Assembly (NCBI GenBank): GCA_002377645.1 | Contig: DFQF01000058.1 | Span: 1 to 32,075 of the forward strand | Direction of reading: 5' to 3' | DNA from: Nitrospinaceae bacterium UBA3496 | Lineage (GTDB): Bacteria; UBA8248 | Length of the DNA stretch: 32,075 nt | Shown here: positions 1 to 8,697 of the stretch, one piece after another | Numbering within the stretch: the stretch's first letter is position 1 | How the letters are laid out: the number at the start of each line of letters is the position of its first letter | Position numbers and translations under genes: made by a program | Notes under the pieces: generated by a model | The model's database searches: none | Told to the model about the DNA's origin: nothing | What the model saw: only the letters and a program-made list of their open reading frames with translations

Positions 1-521
1 GTTTAGATATTTTAATAAATAATGTAGGAGGAAGTATTCCTGGTGGTATTGAAGAGATTTCAGATGAAAATTGGGATAATGCATTTCAACTAAATCTATA
101 TCAAGCTGTGAAGTGTTCTAGATTTGCTATTTCTGAGATGAAGAAAGGAGATGGCGGTTCAATATTGAATGTTGCTTCTATTTACGGGCGAGAGAGTAGG
201 GGTTCAATGACCTATAATGCATCGAAGGCTGCATTAATATCTTTTTCAAAAGCTCTAGCTTTTGAAACTGCGGACGATAACATTAGAGTAAATTGTATAG
301 CTCCCGGTAGTGTGATTTTTAAGGGTGGAGGATGGGAAAAAAAAGTATTGTCATCTGATGACGGGTTGAAAACTTTTATAGACAGTGATCTTCCTCTGAA
401 ACGTTTTGGAAGGCCAGAGGAGATTGCTTCAGTTGCTGCTTTTATGGTTAGTCCCAAAGCGAGTTTAGTACATGGCGCATGTTGGAATGTAGATGGATGT
501 CAGAGTGTATCTAATATTTAG
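1..521 (+). CDS. SDR-family oxidoreductase, 5' end cut by window
   Basis: This is an NAD(P)-dependent short-chain dehydrogenase/reductase whose start lies left of the window. The open frame runs from base 3 with no start needed, and its first residues read LDILINNVGG, the conserved NNxG segment after beta-strand 4 of the Rossmann fold. The catalytic serine lies in NVASIYG and the catalytic Tyr/Lys pair in YNASK. The tail RFGRPEEIASVAAFMVSP is typical of the classical SDR C-terminus. About 172 residues are visible of a usual 250. Its stop overlaps by four bases the stop of the convergent gene at 518-850. Family membership is clear, but the substrate cannot be told from sequence. SDRs act in the cytosol on alcohols, ketones or acyl-ACP intermediates. 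Confidence 0.9.
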   Translation, partial: LDILINNVGGSIPGGIEEISDENWDNAFQLNLYQAVKCSRFAISEMKKGDGGSILNVASIYGRESRGSMTYNASKAALISFSKALAFETADDNIRVNCIAPGSVIFKGGGWEKKVLSSDDGLKTFIDSDLPLKRFGRPEEIASVAAFMVSPKASLVHGACWNVDGCQSVSNI

Positions 522-850
522 GAATTTTTCTTTTTTATAGCATCTATTTCTTTTTCACATTCTTCTTCTAAGGATGAGCGGTCTTCGTTAAATTTTTCCC
601 TCAGTTGCGATAAAGCTTGATTGATTTCTGGTGGAATTTGTTCTGGTGGAGTTCCGATAGGAATAGCAGAATTGATTTTAGCTGTTTCCTGTTGAAAAAA
701 AACATCTTTTTCTGCAATTTTTGCTTCATATTTTTTCTTTATTTCTTCAATAATTTTCCTGTCCTCAGCACTTAATTTTTCTAGTTCTTCTCGTGCTTTT
801 TGTCCAATAGAAGCAGTTTTTTGCATCGCAATTTCTAAAGCACTTTTCAT
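518..850 (-). CDS. Hypothetical charged, coiled-coil-like protein
   Basis: This 110-residue soluble protein is rich in Lys and Glu, with long helical stretches (roughly residues 10-50 and 75-108) broken by a Pro-rich linker near residues 62-74 (IPIGTPPEQIPPEI). It has no signal peptide, membrane segment or Cys. A strong ribosome-binding site (AGGAGGTG) lies just upstream of the ATG, so the gene is probably real. It overlaps the tail of the convergent SDR gene by four bases. I do not recognise the family. The heptad-like charge pattern suggests a coiled coil and perhaps an oligomeric or scaffolding role, but that is inference only. Confidence 0.65.
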   Translation of the reverse strand: MKSALEIAMQKTASIGQKAREELEKLSAEDRKIIEEIKKKYEAKIAEKDVFFQQETAKINSAIPIGTPPEQIPPEINQALSQLREKFNEDRSSLEEECEKEIDAIKKKNS

Positions 851-934
851 TAGTTCACCTCCTCTATAAGAATAATGAAATATTAGAATAAGTTATAGGA
901 AGAGTTTATATCGGTCAATGTAGTTTGTCGGTCG

Positions 935-953
935 TAATATCTATAAGATATTA
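935..953. repeat. Inverted repeat upstream of priA
   Basis: TAATATC-TATAA-GATATTA forms a perfect 7-bp inverted repeat with a 5-nt loop in the 157-bp gap between the divergent hypothetical gene and priA. It is AT-rich with no T-run, so a terminator is unlikely. It may be an operator, or chance in an AT-rich gap. Confidence 0.3.
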
Positions 954-1031
954 AATGCATATTATTGGTATTTTTTTCGATAGATAAGATTTTTACGATT
1001 TTATATAATGCAAAAAACGTACGGAGGATTC

Positions 1032-3632
1032 TTGACAAACAGAAGGCCATTAAAATTAGAGTCTAATCATTTCAAAGATAAAAATTCTGCATTTGTAGAG
1101 GTAGCTCTGAATGTATCTCTTCGAGGTCCTTTCACATATCGTATTGATATTGATAAATTTTCTATGATTACTCCTGGTTACAGAGTCAAGGTTCCTTTTG
1201 GAAGCCGAAATCTTACGGGTTATGTTGTGAGTGGAATGAAGAAAAGTCATTCTTCAGAAATTCGAAATGAAAAGATCCGGGATGTTTTAGATATTTTAGA
1301 TGAGGAAGCAGTTTTGACTGATGAATTGCTAGTTCTCACAAGGTGGGCTTCTTTTTATTATCATTGTGAATGGGGCGAAATGATACGTGCCGCTCTCCCT
1401 GGCTTAAGAGAGTCAAAAAGTAGGAAATTTTTTCAACTCACGTCTAAAGGTGTAGATTTTTTACTGGAACTTAAAAATACTCAACATCTCCCGGGCTTAT
1501 CTCCAAAACTTTCTCTGAGAGAAAAGATCATTTTTTTGCTTCACTCTAAACCTTATTCTTTGAATTCTTTGTTGAGTGAACTAAAAAAAGAGAAAAACGA
1601 ATTTTTAGAAAAAGGAAAAAATTTTGAAAAGAAAGTAAGTAGTCAAATTAGAAGTCTTCTGAATTTCGATCTGATTCAGGAGTTTAAAAAAGATTCTTTG
1701 GGAACTCTTGAGAGAAAGATTTTGTTTGTAAGATTAAAGGAAGGATTAGATAAAAAAATTCTTGATTCTTTTGACAAGAGAGCTTTCCGTCAAGTTCAAA
1801 TAGTTCGCGAAATTATCAGAAAAGGAACGGTTTCTATTTCTGAACTTGAATCTGAATTTGTTGGTGCTCGTTCAGTGTGTACTCGTTTGTTTGAAAAAAA
1901 GATTGTTGAGTATTTTGAAAGTGTTCAAATTGAGAAAGAAATACCTGGTGAAAAAGACTTTATTTTTGAGGAATTAAATCTCACAAAAGAACAGAATGAA
2001 GTTGTATTATCTATCGCAAATGATATTCAAAACAAAAAACATTCTGTAACACTATTACATGGTATTACTGGTAGTGGGAAAACTGAGGTATATCTTCATT
2101 TGGTTAAGTGTGTATTAGAACAGAAAAGAACTGCTCTTATCCTTGTGCCTGAAATAGGATTGACTCCACAACTTTTAGACAGATTTCGGAGACGATTCGG
2201 AAATCAGATCGCTTGTCTCCATAGTGCTTTTTCTGAGAAAAAGAGAACCGAAGAATGGTTGAAGATCCGAAATTCGAAAGCAAAAGTTGTTATAGGTACA
2301 AGATCTGCTGTCTTTGCTCCACTAAGTGATTTAGGTTTGATAGTTATGGATGAGGAACATGATTCTTCTTATAAACAAGAAGAATCTCCAAGATATAATG
2401 CAAGAGATATTGCGGTATATCGAGCTAAAAAAATAGGAATTCCAATCATTTTAGGTTCGGCAACTCCATCTTTTGAAAGTTTCCATAATACCGAAAAAGG
2501 CAATTATGAATTAAAGAAATTATCCTCACGTCCAAGTGGCCAAAAATTGCCTAAAGTAGAAATTGTTGATTTAAGAAAAGAGAGCGTAGGCGATCCAAAA
2601 ACTCCAGTTTTGATAAGTAAAAGATTATCCGAATCGATTTATGTACGACTTGAACGAGGAGAACAGACATTACTTTTCCTCAACAGAAGAGGTTTTTCCT
2701 CTTTGGTTCTATGCAGACAATGTGGAGAGAGTGTTCAGTGTAAAAATTGTTCAACATCTTTGACATTTCATCGTGATGGAGGTGATGAACTTAGATGTCA
2801 TATGTGTGATTTTCGTACTAGTCTTCCTGAAAGTTGTCATTGTGGGAGTAAAGAAATTGCATATATGGGAATAGGGACCGAACGCGTTGAAGAGTCATTA
2901 CGTGCACGTTTTCATAAAGCAAAAATAAAGAGGTTTGATAGAGATTCAGTTAGAACAGCTCAAGATTACGAAGAAATACTTTCTGCGATGAGAAAAAAAG
3001 AAATCGATATCCTAATAGGAACCCAAATGGTTAGCAAAGGTCATGATTTTCCCGATCTTACTCTGGTTGGTGTTCTCGTTGCAGATGTAGGATTGAATCT
3101 TCCAGATTTTAGAGCCGGAGAAAGAACCTTTCAACTTCTTACTCAAGTTTCAGGGCGTGCAGGAAGAGATCGTGTTGCCGGCGAAGTAATTGTTCAGACA
3201 TTTAGGCCAGATAATTATGTAATTAATTATGCAAAAAATCATGATTACAACGCATTTTATGATAAGGAGATAGTTTCTAGAAAGTTATTGGGATTCCCTC
3301 CATTTAAAAATATTTTAAGATTCAGGTTTGAATCAGAGAATGAAGAATTTGCTGCGAAAGCAGGAGTTTGGGCATCGAATTTTTTGATTGAAATGGGATT
3401 AAAACGAGATAGGTTCAAAAGTAATAATGATAGTCTGGTTTTTTTGGGGCCAGCTCCGGCTGTGTTTGCTAAGATAAGAAAAAATTGGAGATATCATATA
3501 CTAATAAAATCCTCCTCTCACGAAAAATTAAATCTGCTTGTACAAAATTTTAAACAAAAATATTTTGAAAATAAAAAACTATCCAAAGACGTGAGATTAG
3601 TTGTAGATATAGATCCATACTCTTTGTTGTAA
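1032..3632 (+). CDS. priA: Primosomal protein N' (PriA), replication-restart helicase
   Basis: PriA is a 3'-to-5' DNA helicase that recognises stalled forks and reloads the replicative helicase. I chose the TTG at 1032 because GGAGG sits about 5 nt before it. The in-frame ATG at 1008 has no such site, and family similarity begins only near FVEVALNVSLRGPFTYRI. From the TTG the protein is 866 residues, longer than E. coli PriA (732), with extra Lys-rich sequence between the N-terminal DNA-binding region and the helicase core. Walker A (GITGSGKTEVY, near residues 344-354), the DEEH box (near 440) and the zinc region (Cys pairs from 561 to 604) are all present. The last pair is CHC, one residue shorter than the usual CPxC. 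The gene ends two bases before the convergent typA stop. Confidence 0.95.
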   Translation: MTNRRPLKLESNHFKDKNSAFVEVALNVSLRGPFTYRIDIDKFSMITPGYRVKVPFGSRNLTGYVVSGMKKSHSSEIRNEKIRDVLDILDEEAVLTDELLVLTRWASFYYHCEWGEMIRAALPGLRESKSRKFFQLTSKGVDFLLELKNTQHLPGLSPKLSLREKIIFLLHSKPYSLNSLLSELKKEKNEFLEKGKNFEKKVSSQIRSLLNFDLIQEFKKDSLGTLERKILFVRLKEGLDKKILDSFDKRAFRQVQIVREIIRKGTVSISELESEFVGARSVCTRLFEKKIVEYFESVQIEKEIPGEKDFIFEELNLTKEQNEVVLSIANDIQNKKHSVTLLHGITGSGKTEVYLHLVKCVLEQKRTALILVPEIGLTPQLLDRFRRRFGNQIACLHSAFSEKKRTEEWLKIRNSKAKVVIGTRSAVFAPLSDLGLIVMDEEHDSSYKQEESPRYNARDIAVYRAKKIGIPIILGSATPSFESFHNTEKGNYELKKLSSRPSGQKLPKVEIVDLRKESVGDPKTPVLISKRLSESIYVRLERGEQTLLFLNRRGFSSLVLCRQCGESVQCKNCSTSLTFHRDGGDELRCHMCDFRTSLPESCHCGSKEIAYMGIGTERVEESLRARFHKAKIKRFDRDSVRTAQDYEEILSAMRKKEIDILIGTQMVSKGHDFPDLTLVGVLVADVGLNLPDFRAGERTFQLLTQVSGRAGRDRVAGEVIVQTFRPDNYVINYAKNHDYNAFYDKEIVSRKLLGFPPFKNILRFRFESENEEFAAKAGVWASNFLIEMGLKRDRFKSNNDSLVFLGPAPAVFAKIRKNWRYHILIKSSSHEKLNLLVQNFKQKYFENKKLSKDVRLVVDIDPYSLL

Positions 3633-3634
3633 TT

Positions 3635-5437
3635 TTACGCGTGTTTCCGAGATTGTAACTCAGATTTTCTGAGACGGAATGTTGAAGGAGTTACTTCTAG
3701 ACATTCACCGTCTCTAAGAAACTCTAAAGCCTGTTCGAGACTAAAAATATTTGGTGGGATTATTTTTGTGGAGATGTCAGAGTTTGATGCTCTGATATTG
3801 GTTAGCTTTTTCCCCTTAGTTATATTTACATACATATCTTGTTCCCTAGTGTTTTCTCCAACAATCATTCCTTCGTATACACTCTCCTGTGGATGAATGA
3901 ACATTGTTGCTCTTTCTTGAATATTTTCAATCGCATAAGCAGTAGATTTTCCTCCTCTATCTGCTACTATCGCACCTGAATTTCTGCTTTTAATATCTCC
4001 TTTCCAAGAATCCCAACAATGAAATAGGTGAGTAAGAATTCCTGTTCCTCTTGTGTCTGTTATAAATTCGCTATGATATCCAATTAATCCTCTGCTAGGA
4101 ATAATAAATTCCAGTCTTGTGTCTTCTCTTGTGATTTTTTTCATGTCTGTCATTTTGCCTTTTCGTTGTCCCAACTTTTGCGTGACCGTTCCTATATATT
4201 CTTCCTTAACTTCAATGATCAATTTTTCAATTGGCTCAAGTTTTCCGTTTTCTCCATCTTTCGTTATAACTTCTGGTCTACCAACAGTTAATTCATATCC
4301 TTCTCTGCGTAGTTGTTCTATGAGGACAGATAGTTGAAGGCATCCTCTTCCAGAGACACGGAGTGTGTCTGTAGAATTAGTTTCGTGTATTTGTATCGCG
4401 ACATTATGTTTTGCTTCGTGTAAGAGTCGGTCTCTAATTTGACGACTTGTTAGAAATTTTCCTTCTCCTGACAGTGGTGTGTCATTGATTCTGAAAGTCA
4501 TCGAAATTGTTGGGTCATCGACTTCTATTCTTGGGAGTGGAGAGGGTTTGTCTATATCAGTAAGAGTATCGCCAATTTCTGCATTATCAAAACCAGCGAT
4601 AGCTACAATATTTCCAAAAGACGCTTCTTTCTGTTCCGTAAGTTTAATTCCTTCGTAGGTAAAGAGTTTCGTGATTTCTTGTGTGGTTTGTTGATTATCT
4701 TTCCCCACAATCAATGCTTTTTGCTTAAGATGCATTGAACCGTTTTTTATCCTTCCTATGATTAATTTCCCTAAGTAGTTATCGTATTCGAGTCTTGAAA
4801 TTAACATTTGTAGAGATTCACCAGAGTCAGAAAATGGTGGAGGTACTTCTGAAAGAATTGTTTCAAATAGAGGTTCTAAATTTTCGTTTATTTCGTCTAA
4901 TCTTGATCCAATTTTTCCTTCCTTTGCAATTGCGTATAAAACAGGAAAATCTAGTTTTTCTTCTGTGACATCTAAGTCAATGAACAAGTCATATATTTCG
5001 TCAAGGACTTCAGCAGCTCTTTGATCAGAACGGTCAACCTTGTTGATAACTATTATAAATGGCAGTTTTGCTAGCATTGCTTTTTCTACTACAAACTTCG
5101 TCTGAGGAAGGGGGCCTTCATAGGCATCTACCAAAAGTATAACTCCGTCAACCATCGACATGACACGTTCTACTTCTCCTCCAAAATCTGCATGGCCAGG
5201 AGTATCTACAATATTTATGAGAGTATCTTTATATTGAACCGAGCAAGTCTTTGACATTATTGTAATTCCCTTTTCTCTCTCTAAATCCATAGAGTCAAGG
5301 ACACGTTCGCTTATGTTTTGATTTTCTCTGAAAACTCCAGATTGCCACAACATCGCGTCAACTAACGTTGTTTTTCCATGGTCAACATGTGCAATGATTG
5401 CGATATTTCTTATTCTTTCAGAATTGAATTCATTCAT
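3635..5437 (-). CDS. typA: TypA/BipA translational GTPase
   Basis: TypA/BipA is a ribosome-associated GTPase of the EF-G family that helps large-subunit assembly and stress or cold adaptation. The G motifs are intact: AHVDHGKTT at residues 16-24, the switch-I KGIT near 56-59, DTPGH at 78-82 and NKVD at 132-135. EF-G-like domains follow, and the C-terminal part specific to TypA (the region around [20 protein letters not shown] and [11 protein letters not shown]) is present. At 600 residues it has the normal length. Its ATG lies one base after the stop of the upstream M23 lipoprotein gene, so the two are almost certainly co-transcribed. Nothing looks abnormal. Confidence 0.97.
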   Translation of the reverse strand: MNEFNSERIRNIAIIAHVDHGKTTLVDAMLWQSGVFRENQNISERVLDSMDLEREKGITIMSKTCSVQYKDTLINIVDTPGHADFGGEVERVMSMVDGVILLVDAYEGPLPQTKFVVEKAMLAKLPFIIVINKVDRSDQRAAEVLDEIYDLFIDLDVTEEKLDFPVLYAIAKEGKIGSRLDEINENLEPLFETILSEVPPPFSDSGESLQMLISRLEYDNYLGKLIIGRIKNGSMHLKQKALIVGKDNQQTTQEITKLFTYEGIKLTEQKEASFGNIVAIAGFDNAEIGDTLTDIDKPSPLPRIEVDDPTISMTFRINDTPLSGEGKFLTSRQIRDRLLHEAKHNVAIQIHETNSTDTLRVSGRGCLQLSVLIEQLRREGYELTVGRPEVITKDGENGKLEPIEKLIIEVKEEYIGTVTQKLGQRKGKMTDMKKITREDTRLEFIIPSRGLIGYHSEFITDTRGTGILTHLFHCWDSWKGDIKSRNSGAIVADRGGKSTAYAIENIQERATMFIHPQESVYEGMIVGENTREQDMYVNITKGKKLTNIRASNSDISTKIIPPNIFSLEQALEFLRDGECLEVTPSTFRLRKSELQSRKHA

Positions 5438-5438
5438 T

Positions 5439-6206
5439 TTAATTCCTATTTAATTTAGTGTTTGTTACTTTATGCATTTTTTTTAAACACTCGACTGGAA
5501 TTGTAAATCTAGCTCGCATTTTATTTGTGTATATCTTATGTTTTTCAAAACAGGACATCATTCCTATTCCATCGTACCAAAATTCATGAGGGTTCATTCT
5601 TTTTCCTTTGCAAGGTAAATCCTTTCTATGGTTTTTACTAATATAAGCGCAACCGAGATGATATTTTTTATTTGCTTTGAACACTAAAAAATGTAGATGA
5701 GGAACATTTCCGCTAGCACATGAGCCTGTGATTCCTACTGTTCCTATTGTTTCCCCTCTTTTTACCAGTTGTCCTTTATTAGCAAAAATTTTATCTAAAT
5801 GGGTGTATCCTGTTCCGATATAGTTACCTTTCTTGTCTCTTCCGTGAGTTATATATACAGTATTGCCTCCGCATGAAAGGTAAAGTGCTCTGATTACTCT
5901 TCCATCAGATGCGGCTATTACCGGATGTCCAATAGGTGCTTTGAAATCAAGTCCAGTATGCCTTCCCCTAGATCGAATTGAACCGAAGGTGGAATAACGC
6001 GAATTATAATCTGAAACTATAGATGGGACGTTGTTCCCTATCGTAAGTTTTATGCCATGAGGATTTTTTTCTCCGTGTCTCTCTATATGTCCTGTTTCGA
6101 TTATATTGTTGTGTGAACAAGAAATAAAAAAAAAGGAAAGAGTTAACAAAAAGAGCAATCTTTTAGATAAATAATTTTGACGAAAACTCGTGTATTGTAT
6201 AATCAT
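5439..6206 (-). CDS. M23 (LytM-type) peptidase, lipoprotein
   Basis: This is a predicted cell-envelope zinc endopeptidase, or a catalytically silent LytM factor, acting on peptidoglycan cross-links. A hydrophobic signal segment (residues 16-29) ends in a lipobox, FFISC, with the lipidated Cys at residue 30. The zinc ligands of the M23 fold are all visible: H83 and D87 in HTGLD, and the HLH motif at 170-172, with the additional active-site His 136 in GYTHLD. The enzyme is therefore probably active. A Cys-containing tail follows the catalytic domain to residue 255. Its stop is one base from the typA start, giving a two-gene operon transcribed leftward from the AT-rich gap at 6207-6306, which also serves the divergent dehydratase gene. 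Confidence 0.9.
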   Translation of the reverse strand: MIIQYTSFRQNYLSKRLLFLLTLSFFFISCSHNNIIETGHIERHGEKNPHGIKLTIGNNVPSIVSDYNSRYSTFGSIRSRGRHTGLDFKAPIGHPVIAASDGRVIRALYLSCGGNTVYITHGRDKKGNYIGTGYTHLDKIFANKGQLVKRGETIGTVGITGSCASGNVPHLHFLVFKANKKYHLGCAYISKNHRKDLPCKGKRMNPHEFWYDGIGMMSCFEKHKIYTNKMRARFTIPVECLKKMHKVTNTKLNRN

Positions 6207-6306
6207 TATTTGGTCACTTAATTTAAATTAATCTTTTTTTAATTTAATCTTCTAATAAAACCTAGTAGAAAGTATTCGATTATTTTTTTTTATTCAAGGC
6301 AATAAA

Positions 6307-7272
6307 TTGAATTACGTACAATTAAAAGATATTGAAAGAGCAAGATCTCAATTTCCAAATTGGATTAGGAGAACTCCTTTAATTCCATTTTCTTCTAATT
6401 CTTCTGATGTTGGAAAAGAGAAACTTTTTTTGAAGGCAGAGAATCTTCAAGTGACTGGTGCCTATAAAATCAGAGCTGCTGTCACAATATTAAACTCTTT
6501 AACAAAAGAACAACTTTCAAAAGGGGTAGTGCTGACATCTTCAGGTAATTTTGCCCAAGCCTTTGCTTACGCAGGGTCATGCTTGGGGGTGAAGATAGTA
6601 GTTGTAATGTTAGATAGAACAAGTCCTTATAAAGTTAACGCTACAAGAGGTTACGGAGCAGAGGTCGTGTTTTGCGGTACAGATGCCCTTTCTCGACAAC
6701 CTATAGTTGAAAAAATAGCGAAGGATCGGGGAATGACTGCCATTGATACTTGGGAAGAACCAATGGCAACAGTTGGACATGGAACTATTGGTCTTGAGAT
6801 TTTGGAAGATATGTTGAACTTGCAAGTTGTTTTAGTTCCAGTGAGTAGTGGTGGCGTGGCTGCAGGGATTTCTGCTGCAATAAAATTGTCAAATCCTGAC
6901 GTGAAAGTAATAGGTGTTCAGCCTGAGAAGGCCAATGCTGCATATGTTTCTCTTCAAAAAGGTGAACCAACTGCAATAGATTATTGGGATACCATAGCTG
7001 ATGGATTGTCCGCAGTGCGTCCTGGTTTTTTTCCATTTCGTCATTTGCAAGAATTTCTGGATGAAATTGTTTTAGTAAGTGAGGTAGAGATAGCAAATGC
7101 ATTTTCTGAAATATTATATAGAAGTAAAATCTTATCAGAACCTGCAGGGGCAGTAGCTGCTGCTGCTTTTTTGTCTAAAAAAGTAGATACTGATTTAATT
7201 ACTGTTGCTACCGTAACAGGCGGAAATGTCACAAATGAAATCGTTTTAAAAATGAAGGAGATGTTGCGTTAG
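6307..7272 (+). CDS. PLP-dependent threonine/serine dehydratase family enzyme
   Basis: This is a fold-type II PLP enzyme of the threonine ammonia-lyase, serine racemase and hydroxyaspartate dehydratase group. The PLP lysine is K54 in GAYKIRAA. The substrate-binding loop SSGNFAQ (78-84) matches the usual SAGNHAQ with changes, and the phosphate-binding loop is SSGGVAAG (180-187) rather than the usual GGGG-type loop. At 321 residues it lacks the C-terminal ACT-like regulatory domain of biosynthetic IlvA, so it resembles the catabolic, unregulated type. The start is TTG, with AAGG 7 nt upstream. The substrate is uncertain because both loops differ from the textbook enzyme. It stands alone and converges with the MerT-like selenoprotein gene. 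Confidence 0.85.
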   Translation: MNYVQLKDIERARSQFPNWIRRTPLIPFSSNSSDVGKEKLFLKAENLQVTGAYKIRAAVTILNSLTKEQLSKGVVLTSSGNFAQAFAYAGSCLGVKIVVVMLDRTSPYKVNATRGYGAEVVFCGTDALSRQPIVEKIAKDRGMTAIDTWEEPMATVGHGTIGLEILEDMLNLQVVLVPVSSGGVAAGISAAIKLSNPDVKVIGVQPEKANAAYVSLQKGEPTAIDYWDTIADGLSAVRPGFFPFRHLQEFLDEIVLVSEVEIANAFSEILYRSKILSEPAGAVAAAAFLSKKVDTDLITVATVTGGNVTNEIVLKMKEMLR

Positions 7273-7311
7273 TATTTACTTTATTCGTTTCTATAAGAAA
7301 GGCTTCTTTTT

Positions 7312-7599
7312 TTAAATAAATTTATAAAGGAATACTAATAAAATAAAGATTCCAGAGAAATAAACAAAGATTCTCTGTTTATGAGTATTATGTCTGGTTT
7401 TCCAGAAAGTCCATCCAAAGGATATGACTGCTACAATCAAGAAGATCCAGCTATAAACTTGAAGTGTAGTTAATACACTTCCTAAAACTCCAGCTGTAGT
7501 CGCTCCTAGACCAAGAGCGGTTAAAACAGAGGGCCATCAACAAAGAGTATGACGAAAAAATCCCCATATCAGAGTACTTATAATTGTAATTTTGTTCAT
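7312..7599 (-). CDS. MerT-like small membrane selenoprotein (in-frame TGA = Sec21)
   Basis: Reading through one in-frame TGA (7537-7539, codon 21) gives a continuous 95-residue protein. Around it the sequence reads HTLCUWPSVLTALGLGA, then a second hydrophobic helix near residues 49-66 and a third near 76-95. The first helix carrying a vicinal Cys pair followed by Pro and LxxLG is the pattern of the mercuric transporter MerT (CCxxP...), with the second Cys replaced by Sec. MerT proteins are about 116 residues with three helices; this one lacks the second, cytoplasmic Cys pair. A hairpin at 7501-7519 sits where a bacterial SECIS should. The ATG has only a weak Shine-Dalgarno (AAGGA, about 12 nt away). 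No mer genes are adjacent. The alternative is a pseudogene with a stop, but both sides of the TGA are MerT-like and no other lesion is present. Confidence 0.75.
7501..7519 (-). promoter_or_regulatory. Bacterial SECIS-like hairpin of the MerT-like gene
   Basis: On the minus strand, 17 nt after the TGA, CGCTCTT pairs with AGGAGCG (7 bp with one G-U) around the loop GGTCT. Bacterial SECIS elements lie just downstream of the UGA and present G/U in a small apical loop. The GGUCU loop closely resembles the one I recall for E. coli fdhF. This is a direct read of the bases; binding by SelB is inferred. Confidence 0.7.
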
Positions 7600-7719
7600 C
7601 TTTAAATGAATTCCTTTTCACTGTAAGATCAATCTCGTCCAAGTGATTTAATTGTACTTCTTTTTATCTGTTTTGAGAAGGTTTTAATTTTTTACATTTC
7701 TTGAAGTTGAGGCAAGAAA

Positions 7720-8256
7720 ATGAAAGTTTTTTTTTCTCTTTTACTCTTTTTTCTTTTAGTTTTTACAAAAGATGTTTTTGCAGAGAATCTAATTAATCTA
7801 GAAAGGAGTAAATGGTCGTTTATTGCAGATACAGTGATGGGAGGAGTCTCAAAAGGAAAGCTTTATTTTAAAAGTATAAATAACGATCGTTTTTATAAAA
7901 TGCAGGGACAGGTTAGTACAGAAAACAATGGAGGATTTATCCAATTTCGTACTAAATTCAAAAAAAAGTTGAAGAAAGAATTGAAAGGAGTAAGAATCAC
8001 GGTTAGGGGAAATGGAGAATCCTACTTTGTGCATATTAGGACAAAAGATATGTGGTTCCCTTGGCAGTACTACTCATCAAAATTTAAAACGAGTAGTGAT
8101 TGGGTTACAATTGATTTGCCTTTTTCAGGATTTCAAAGTTCTAATTGGTATCAGTCAAGTAATTTCTCTTCATTAGAAATTCTATCAATTGGAATAGTTG
8201 CTTTTGGTAAAGATTTTAATGCGGATGTAGATGTGAAGTTTATAGGTTTCTACTAA
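7720..8256 (+). CDS. CIA30-family secreted protein
   Basis: This 178-residue protein has a clear Sec signal peptide (residues 1-21, cleavage after VFA) followed by a beta-rich domain of the CIA30 type, named after complex I intermediate-associated protein 30. Diagnostic features are WSFIADTVMGGVSKG near residues 32-46, GGFIQFRT, and VRITVRGNGESYFVHIRT. CIA30 domains have a galactose-binding-like fold; in bacteria the exported versions have no established function, and a role in complex I should not be assumed. The start ATG has GAGG about 8 nt upstream. The gene is divergent from the MerT-like selenoprotein gene, with about 120 bp between them. Confidence 0.85.
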   Translation: MKVFFSLLLFFLLVFTKDVFAENLINLERSKWSFIADTVMGGVSKGKLYFKSINNDRFYKMQGQVSTENNGGFIQFRTKFKKKLKKELKGVRITVRGNGESYFVHIRTKDMWFPWQYYSSKFKTSSDWVTIDLPFSGFQSSNWYQSSNFSSLEILSIGIVAFGKDFNADVDVKFIGFY

Positions 8257-8279
8257 TCTTTTCTCATAGATAGAGAAAG

Positions 8280-8303
8280 AATGGATGCAGTCAGCATTCC
8301 ATT
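8280..8303. repeat. Bulged hairpin downstream of the CIA30 gene
   Basis: AATGGATGC and GCATTCCATT can pair as a 9-bp stem with a single bulge around the loop AGTCA, 24 nt after the CIA30 stop. There is no T-run after it, so it may be a weak or factor-assisted terminator or an mRNA-end stabiliser. Confidence 0.35.
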
Positions 8304-8446
8304 GTGGATAATCTTTGATTAACTAGAAATTATATATGACGGATTGGAACATGAATTATATAGTGAACTTAATATCAAAAAAAATATTTGATGTTAGTGT
8401 TTGTGCTTGTTAGAATTGTTATTGTACTTTTCAAAAAGGAGGTAGT

Positions 8447-8677
8447 ATGTCACAAGAGATAGAAAACAATGGCGTTAAATATTCTTTAGAATCACGTACA
8501 GATGAACTATACGGTTCTGGAGTAGATGTTTTTATGTTGAATGAAGACGGTACTCGTATTGAAGAATCTATAGCTTTTGTTCCTGGAAAAGATGATACAG
8601 CAAGTCTTATCCTTGCTCAGCAGTGGTTAAAGAATACTTTTCCCGAAGAATTGCCTAGTAAAGGCAAAAAAAAATAA
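8447..8677 (+). CDS. Small hypothetical protein, 76 residues
   Basis: This short acidic soluble protein has an excellent ribosome-binding site (AAAGGAGGT) just before its ATG, so it is very probably translated. The sequence has a compact beta-rich N-terminal half (KYSLESRTDELYGSGVDVFM), a helix-like segment (TASLILAQQWLKNTF) and a basic tail. It has no Cys, signal peptide or membrane segment. It lies 20 bp upstream of the RidA gene on the same strand and is likely co-transcribed with it. I do not recognise the family and assign no function. Confidence 0.65.
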   Translation: MSQEIENNGVKYSLESRTDELYGSGVDVFMLNEDGTRIEESIAFVPGKDDTASLILAQQWLKNTFPEELPSKGKKK

Positions 8678-8697
8678 AGAATATATAGGTTTTTAAT

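Noticed and set aside
7312..7599. Pseudogene interpretation (TGA as a disabling stop)
   Set aside because: The frame is intact on both sides of the TGA, the lost residue is exactly at the Cys pair, and a SECIS-like hairpin follows; the two other genes show the same pattern.
7451..7642. 63-residue minus-strand ORF in another frame at the MerT-like gene
   Set aside because: Its product shows no family features and lies in a different frame from the MerT-like protein, which has coherent membrane helices.
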